Shown here: piece by piece, positions 58,330 through 64,000 of the stretch | How the letters are laid out: every line of letters begins with the position of its first letter | How positions within the stretch are numbered: position 1 is the first letter of the stretch | Source of the DNA: Epiperipatus broadwayi | Lineage: Eukaryota > Onychophora > Udeonychophora > Euonychophora > Peripatidae | Reading direction: 5' to 3' | Assembly: GCA_028023455.1 (NCBI GenBank) | Contig: JAQFVV010012398.1 | Span: forward strand, 7,710,682-7,774,681 | Length of the DNA stretch: 64,000 nt | Made by a program: the position numbers and the translations under genes | The notes under the pieces: model-generated | Seen by the model: the letters and a program-made list of their open reading frames with translations, nothing else | Database searches by the model: none | Told to the model about the DNA's origin: nothing

Positions 58330-60050
58330 GCCTTGCCTAGTGTAGTGCCTACCTTATAAACTAAATAAATTGATATATTAGTGACTAGAAATTCCAAGAG
58401 CCCAAAGGACCATAAAATATCAAGATGATAAATCCTAGGAAATGAAGGTCACTAAGGCTGAACAAATTAATAGAAGTTAGGAATACATAGAAGAGAAAGT
58501 GACCGCCTTACAAGTGGTATGCCATGCAAACTAAGAAGTAAGCATATATATATAAAGACATTTTTAACAGAACTGGGAATGCTTAAATGGTGAAATAGAC
58601 TTGTACAATTGGAGAATCCAAGGACAATATTCTCACAGCAACTGAAGTGGTTGCCTTGTTTCTTTCAAGCTTATGCCTCACAAATAGTCATGAGGCACGA
58701 ATAGAGGTGTTTTGAAAGTTTAACATTGCAGTTGATATAACAAAATTTTTGAATAACTAATGGGAAAATGGACATGTATAATTGGACAATTTTATGAACA
58801 ATAATTTAAGCATAAGAAGTTGGGTTTATGTGTGTGAGTCTGGAAGAGCAGGTGAATTTTGTGTCACTGCACTTCTGGAACCATAAAAACCCACTTACCT
58901 ATCCATATGTTTATACTTGAATGTCTAAAAACCTTATGCACGGAATCAATTGTATGGGTGTGGATGCACTTGACATGTATCGACACTCCCTAAATTTGTT
59001 TGTAACAATTCTTGTTGATTGCACTGTAATATCCAAACTTATGTCTCTCGAATTGTCTTGAGGCACAAATAAAGGCATTTGAAAGTAGACAACTTTTTTA
59101 ATTGTAAACTATTTTTACCAAAAGCATTCCATACAAGTGAAAATTCTAATTATTAATTTTATTCATTCTTTCTTTTTCTATACTAATATAAATGCATATA
59201 ATATTTATCCCAATTAATACTTTGGGTGTCAATGTACTTGCTACCTACATTTGATTTTCTCTTTCTTTCTTTAATTAAAATACTGCATCTACATCACAAA
59301 ATAATTCTGAAATAATTAATTGATAAATTGAAGATTCAACATAAATATTTAAAATTGTAGATTTGTAAATAGTTAAAATATATAACAGAAAACTAAAAGA
59401 TAGAAACATCCCCCCCCCCCCCGCCACCTACAATAAATTCTTTTTTTTTTTTGTCTTTTTTAATTTAACAGTAAATTTTGCGTTCTTGATTGATATTGTT
59501 TAAAATGTTTTGATTTGAAAAAGAAATGGAAACATCACCTTTGGAGTATTTTTTTTTTATTTTTAGTTTTTTTTAAATAAAAATAACCTCATTTATGTTC
59601 TTCATTTAAACTTTGGGTTGTCTAACATGGGGAAAAGAAAGCTGGGAGGGGGGCTATTTCTCACTGTCTAACCACATTGGCAATTTATTCAGCAATTCCT
59701 TCTCTTCTTTTTTGTGTATTAAAAACATAGAAACTATCAGGCAGTGGTGGAAATCCAAAGAAATTTCATTTGTTTTTTTAATTTGTTGTGGTTGTTATTG
59801 TTTCAAAGCCAGCCAGATCTTTTTTTTTTTATTTGGATTGTTTGTTTTATTAATAATTTGTATTAAATGTAGATGACATGTCTTATTTTTCTAGAAATGT
59901 CAACAACATCTACAATTGACCATATATCTCTATATTCCTTTCTCACCTTTTAAAAAGCAAATAAAAAAGAAATTTAAACATTTTAAAGATAAAATTCCAA
60001 ACCAATTTGTCAATTATAAATCAAAGAAGATTGTTTGAAATTATCTACAT
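58330..60050. other. Non-coding DNA with a two-copy repeat
   Basis: GCTTATGCCTCACAAATAGT followed by CATGAGGCACGAATAGAGG (58670-58735) recurs in diverged form at 59038-59090, about 365 bp apart. A C-run of about 14 lies at 59411-59424. The segment may include the 3' UTR of the LINE fragment. No gene was recognised. Confidence 0.4.
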
Positions 60051-60059
60051 CAATTAATT

Positions 60060-60425
60060 TTTAATATTTAAATACAAGTATAGTATATGTACTTTAAGCT
60101 AGATGTAATTAGAGAGGATTTGAATCCAGACTTTCAAGCTCTGTTTAATGATCCATTCCATCTTATACAACCGATACATCTAACCAAATACATGTGAAAA
60201 AAGATAAAAGATCTCCAATATATTTTGTGCTGAACCAGTACCCATATATGTGTGGAAGATGGTGATATGGACCAACTGATGAGTACTAGATCAGCATAAA
60301 ATATGTATATTAGAGATCATTTATCTTTTTATATGTATGTGGTCATGTGTATTAGTTGTATAAGATGGAGTGGATGATTAAAAGGACTTAAAAGCTCAAA
60401 TCAAATCATCTCTAATTACATCAGT
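60060..60425. mobile_element. R2 hammerhead repeat, inverted pair
   Basis: A minus-sense partial copy (about 60060-60245) meets a plus-sense partial copy (about 60245-60425). The ends ATGTAATTAGAGAGGATTTG and AATCATCTCTAATTACAT mirror each other. The plus ribozyme (about 60248-60293) keeps CTGATGA but has AAAA for GAAA, and TTAG for TTGG in stem I. GGTCATGTG is at about 60343. Confidence 0.68.
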
Positions 60426-60429
60426 TAAT

Positions 60430-61065
60430 TTTGTAATTCAATACTAGACAGCAGTATTATGAGAAATCAAAGCCAACATTGAAAACTTACAATTGGCAGT
60501 ATTTTTCCCTTCTCTCTCCCACTCTTCTACTACCTCTCTTCTTTTCTCAAAACCAAATATGAAATTGAAAAAACAAATAAATCCAAATAAAAAAGATTTG
60601 TCAATGAAAAGTATGAGTTGTAGTATTTCTATGATAATTCACCTTTTTTCAAATCCAAAGAATCTTCATTTGATTGATCAGTTATTCAAATATTCTTTTA
60701 TGATGTTAAAGCAATGTTTAAAGATTTAATTAAAGAGAAAATCAAATATAGATAATCTAGTACCATAACTTCAGCATGATATTTATAGTTGTTTATTGTT
60801 TTCTTTCATTACTATCACCCCACCCACCCCCTTTTTTTGAAACATTGAATGTTAGTTTTTTTAGTATTTATTTTTAACTTTGTTTTCTTGTTTTCATCTA
60901 ATAGCTGCTATAACAATTCTGCATCTATAAAATATTTATTTAATTGGCTATACTATTTATGAAATATTTTTTATTTATTTTTACTTGTATTACTTCCTAA
61001 TTTAACCCACAGAACATTGTATGCCACAAAAAGTTTTGAATACATTTTTATAAATGTTATTTTTT
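60430..61065. other. AT-rich DNA, no gene recognised
   Basis: A 78-codon ORF at 60493 lacks recognisable domains. Nothing else was supported. Confidence 0.35.
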
Positions 61066-61070
61066 CTTAG

Positions 61071-61310
61071 GGTCAGAAAATAATAGACTCAATTATAAAC
61101 ATTTATGAAGCACTTGACTTCAGAAAGGTGTTTGCTATTCTGAAAGGAGACTGTTTGATTCCTCTTAGAGACCTTAAAGGAACCAAGCAGGGACAATTTC
61201 CTAATGTCCACACCATATGCTTTTGTCATTGCAGCTGTTATTACTATGTGATTATTCATATAGTATATGAACATGGATTGGCTGCTCACCAACATGCATT
61301 AGCCAGTGTG
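61071..61310 (+). CDS. Possible exon resembling the ZSWIM7 SWIM zinc finger
   Basis: A 240-nt stretch, open throughout, is bounded by a good acceptor (TTTTTTCTTAG at 61060-61070) and a consensus donor (GTG|GTGAGT at 61310/61311). It begins GQKIIDSIINIYEALDFRKV and contains HTICFCHCSCYYY followed by LAAHQHALASV. The order EALD, about 35 residues, C-x-C-S-C, about 15 residues, x-x-H-LA resembles the SWIM region of ZSWIM7/SWS1, a Rad51-paralogue partner in recombination, where C-x-C pairs with C-x-H. Here the second Cys position is His. It could be a diverged real exon, a retained pseudo-exon or coincidence. No further exons were found in the window. Confidence 0.33.
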
Positions 61311-61319
61311 GTGAGTTTT

Positions 61320-61640
61320 TACCTCTGAGTTTAAGATCAAGAAACACCATGGTCTTTTCTCTTAGTTGCATGATAAGACAGAATGAATGTATGTGTAAAT
61401 GATAAATATTTTTCCAATATATGCAATCATGACAGACAAAAATAAATGATGGCCCTTATTCCTAGGAGGCTGTAAAGTCACCAACCAAGGTAGCAGTTGG
61501 TGACTGAAGATGGAGGGTGCTAAGAATCCCATGATTGTGGACCCAGGCTGTTATTTGATGATGATTTTTATTTAGCTACTTACAAATGCAGTTCACTTTC
61601 AAGTAAATAAAGATTTCAAGAATTAGCCTTATATTAAATA
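61320..61640. other. Non-coding sequence before the RTE-like LINE
   Basis: Less AT-rich than average around 61440-61560 (AGGAGGCTGTAAAGTCACCA and following). It may be the 5' UTR of the LINE that starts near 61690 or unrelated host sequence. Confidence 0.3.
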
Positions 61641-61689
61641 GAACATTATTGGACTTTGTGAAGTTAGAAGAAAAGGTGAAGAGACAATT

Positions 61690-64000
61690 GATTTAAAAAG
61701 TGGACATGTACTCTACTGTAAAGCACAAATATTGGAAATGCAAGTGGAGTAGGATTCATCATAAATAAAAAGTGGAAGAACAACATTGTGGAGATTGATG
61801 GGATATCAGACAGAATGGCAAGATTAGTTATACTACTTAATAGCAGATACCAAATGCAGATAATTCAGGTTTATACGCCAACAAGTTCTCATAGTGATGA
61901 AGTAGTAGAGGATTTTTGTATGGATGTACAAAAGGCTTTTGATCAGAGTAAACAACATTTTAAATTTGTTATGGGAGATTTTAATGCTAGAATTGGGTAA
62001 GCAAATGAAAGATGAAAGTACTGTATATAATATTGGTTATGGTAATAGAAATGAGAAAGGACATAGACTTATGGAGTTTGCAGAAAAAACAACAACTTTA
62101 TATTATGAATTATTTTATTGAGAAAAATGTTAATAGGAAATGGACATGGAAGCATCCAAATAAAAGTACCACAGAATTAGATTACATTTTGACTAACAGA
62201 AAATACACATTTCAAGATTGTAATGTTTTTAATAAATTTAACACAGGAAGTGATCATCGATTAGTAAGATGTAAGATACATGTTAATGCAAAACTAGAGG
62301 GACAAAAATTATTAAAAAAAAACAATATTTACAGTTGATATTCCTAATGTTCAGAAACATTTTAATGAATTCAAATTAGAACTTACAAATCAGTTTCAAG
62401 TATTACTAGATTTTGAACATGATTCAGATTAGAATGAAATTAATATGAAAATAACTTATATACTTTTCAAAACTGCAACAAAGATAGCTTGTAGAAAAAA
62501 GCAGCAATTGACTGATAAAATTTCTACTGAGACTAGAGAATTTATGATGAAAAGAAGGAATATGAAAATATACAAAAAGAATGCATTAAAAAGGATTGAA
62601 TATGCCAAATTTTTTAAAATGGTGCAGAAAAGAGTTGAAAATGATATAAGAAAGTATAACTGTAAACTAGCAAGGAAAGCTGTAGAAGAGAATAAAAGTT
62701 TCAAGAGTGTAAAACAACATTTTGCTATTGGTAGGAAATTTATATCTGCAATAAAAAAAAAGATGAAACTATTACTAAAAAAAGAGAGGACATCATGAAA
62801 TGAGTAGAAGACTTCTATCAAGAATTATATAGTAATAAAGAACAAGTAACTCCTATATCTATTATATCTTCTAAATTGCCAAAACTTTTAAATGAAGAAG
62901 TGAGACATGCAATTAAATGTAAGAAGAAAGAGAAGGCTCCATGTAATGATGGAATTATAATTGATCTTTTAAAAGAAGCAGATGAAGAAATAGAAAATAT
63001 TTTAGTAAAGTTATATACCAAATGTCTAAATGATAAAGATGTACCAGATGTTTGGAAGAATGCAATATTAATATTTAAAAATGATGATAAAGAAGATATT
63101 AGAAATTACAGATCTGTCAGTCTTTTATCAGTTTAATATAAAAATTTTACCAAGATACAGTGAAACATTGGATTTCCACCAACCAAGAGAACAAACTGGA
63201 TTTAAAAGTGGTTTTAGTACAGTAGATCATATCCAGGTATTGAAAGAAATTGTAGAAAGGACAAATGAATATGAGTTGCCATTATGCTTGGGATTTGTAG
63301 ATTATGAAAAGGCATATGATTCTATAAACATTTCTTTAGTGATTAAAGCATTGGATCATCAAGGTGTAGATCTAGGATATTCTCATATTTTAAAGAATAT
63401 TTATAAAAATGCAACAACAACAATTAGATTACATAATGATACTAGGAAACTCAACATTGAGAAGGATGTAAGACAGGGTGACTCCATATCTCCAAAACTT
63501 TTTACAGCAGTGCTGCAAAAAGTATTTTGTGGATTAAAATGTGAAGCTAAAGCAGTGAAAGTAAATGGAGATTATTTATCATTTAGATTTTGCAGATGAT
63601 GTAGTTGTTTTTGAAAATAATGTCTTAGAGACTGCAGGAATTTTTTTAGGAATTATCAGATGAAAGTATGACTAAAGATAAATGTTAAAAAGACTAAAGT
63701 AATGTTTAATGGATTTTTTTTTAAATGTGAAAATAAAGATTGATTATGATGAGTTAGAAAAAGTTAACAGTTACAAATACCTTGGTCAGATTATTAATAT
63801 AGATAGAAACATGATGGATAAAATTAATGATAGAATTAAACTTGGTTGGAGTGCTTTTAGTAGAAATAACTTGATACTAAAAGGAAATATACCCATGTGT
63901 TTGAAAAGGAAGGTTTTTAACATGTTTTACCAGTTCTTATTTATGGATTTGAGACTTGGACACTTAATAGAAGAGCAATACAGAGACTTCAGATCACTCA
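61690..64000 (+). mobile_element. RTE/BovB-like non-LTR retrotransposon, decayed, runs off the end
   Basis: An endonuclease domain begins with GVGFIINKKWKNNIVEIDGI, has the catalytic segment VMGDFNARIG (61969-61997) and, after two +1 frame changes, TTELDYILTNRKYTF and NTGSDHRLVRC with the SDHR motif. A basic linker (62445-62798) follows. The reverse transcriptase shows KKEKAPCNDGI, FVDYEKAYDSI (motif A), VRQGDSISPKLFTAVL (motif B) and, after another slip, FADDVVVFENN (motif C, near 63590), then NSYKYLGQIINIDRN and KGNIPMCLKRKVFNMFY of the thumb. Motif order and spacing fit the RTE clade. At least four frameshifts and stops show it is not functional. The 3' end is beyond 64000. Confidence 0.82.

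Noticed and set aside
59411-59424. C-run as a G-quadruplex or functional element
   Set aside because: A single homopolymer of variable length without separate G-tracts. Likely slippage or sequencing-sensitive.

Overview
The window is very AT-rich (visibly about three quarters A+T), intron-containing animal DNA. It has GT-AG introns, non-LTR, Penelope-like and copia-like retroelement relics, tRNA-derived SINEs and small DNA transposons. It looks like an invertebrate with a repeat-rich genome. An arthropod, perhaps a chelicerate, fits the RTE-type LINE, the Penelope elements and the glycine/tyrosine-rich secreted peptide, but the sequence alone does not settle this and a mollusc or another lineage is possible. 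No prokaryotic features, intact tRNA, rRNA or CRISPR were seen.

Coding content is small. The only convincing host gene is a secreted Gly/Tyr-rich peptide precursor of 91 residues (coding exons 53840-53867, 56763-56800, 56913-57122), with a probable TATA box at 52690 and a 5' non-coding exon ending at 52752. A second possible host exon (61071-61310) weakly resembles the SWIM zinc-finger region of ZSWIM7. The other coding stretches are decayed mobile elements: three Penelope-like elements (about 6.3-7.9 kb +, 13.3-15.8 kb -, 46.6-47.4 kb +), one LINE family in three pieces (26.6-29.2 kb +, 44.7-45.0 kb -, 58.1-58.3 kb +), an RTE-like LINE running off the right end (61.7-64.0 kb +) and a copia-like fragment (43.0-43.4 kb -).

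The most interesting content is a set of short, non-coding, dispersed repeats that carry type I hammerhead ribozyme motifs. Four families can be read by eye. R1 is a tandem unit of about 435 bp at 14003-15470 and 19549-20110, with complete ribozymes. R2 is about 0.4 kb, with eight copies and a near-intact ribozyme at 55511-55552. R3 lies at 1208-1770 and about 41750-42170. R4 lies at about 23760-24345. Each family has at least one copy built as two inverted partial copies. R1 insertions have 14-15 bp target duplications and identical ends. All four families share a GGTCATGTG motif downstream of the ribozyme on the same strand. This matches the known idea of retrozymes: non-autonomous elements that spread through small circular RNAs and are probably mobilised by Penelope-like reverse transcriptases. 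Here one R1 array sits inside a Penelope reverse transcriptase gene, a second sits in an R2 copy at its ribozyme cleavage site, and one R2 ribozyme lies in sense orientation in an intron of the peptide gene.

Other repeats are a minimal tRNA-headed SINE (five copies, four with target duplications), a 923-bp pogo/Tigger-like non-autonomous transposon with TA duplications (33435-34357), a 384-bp hAT-like MITE with an 8-bp duplication (47616-47999), a foldback element at 43.8 kb, recent and ancient tandem duplications, and long AT-rich stretches in which nothing was recognised.
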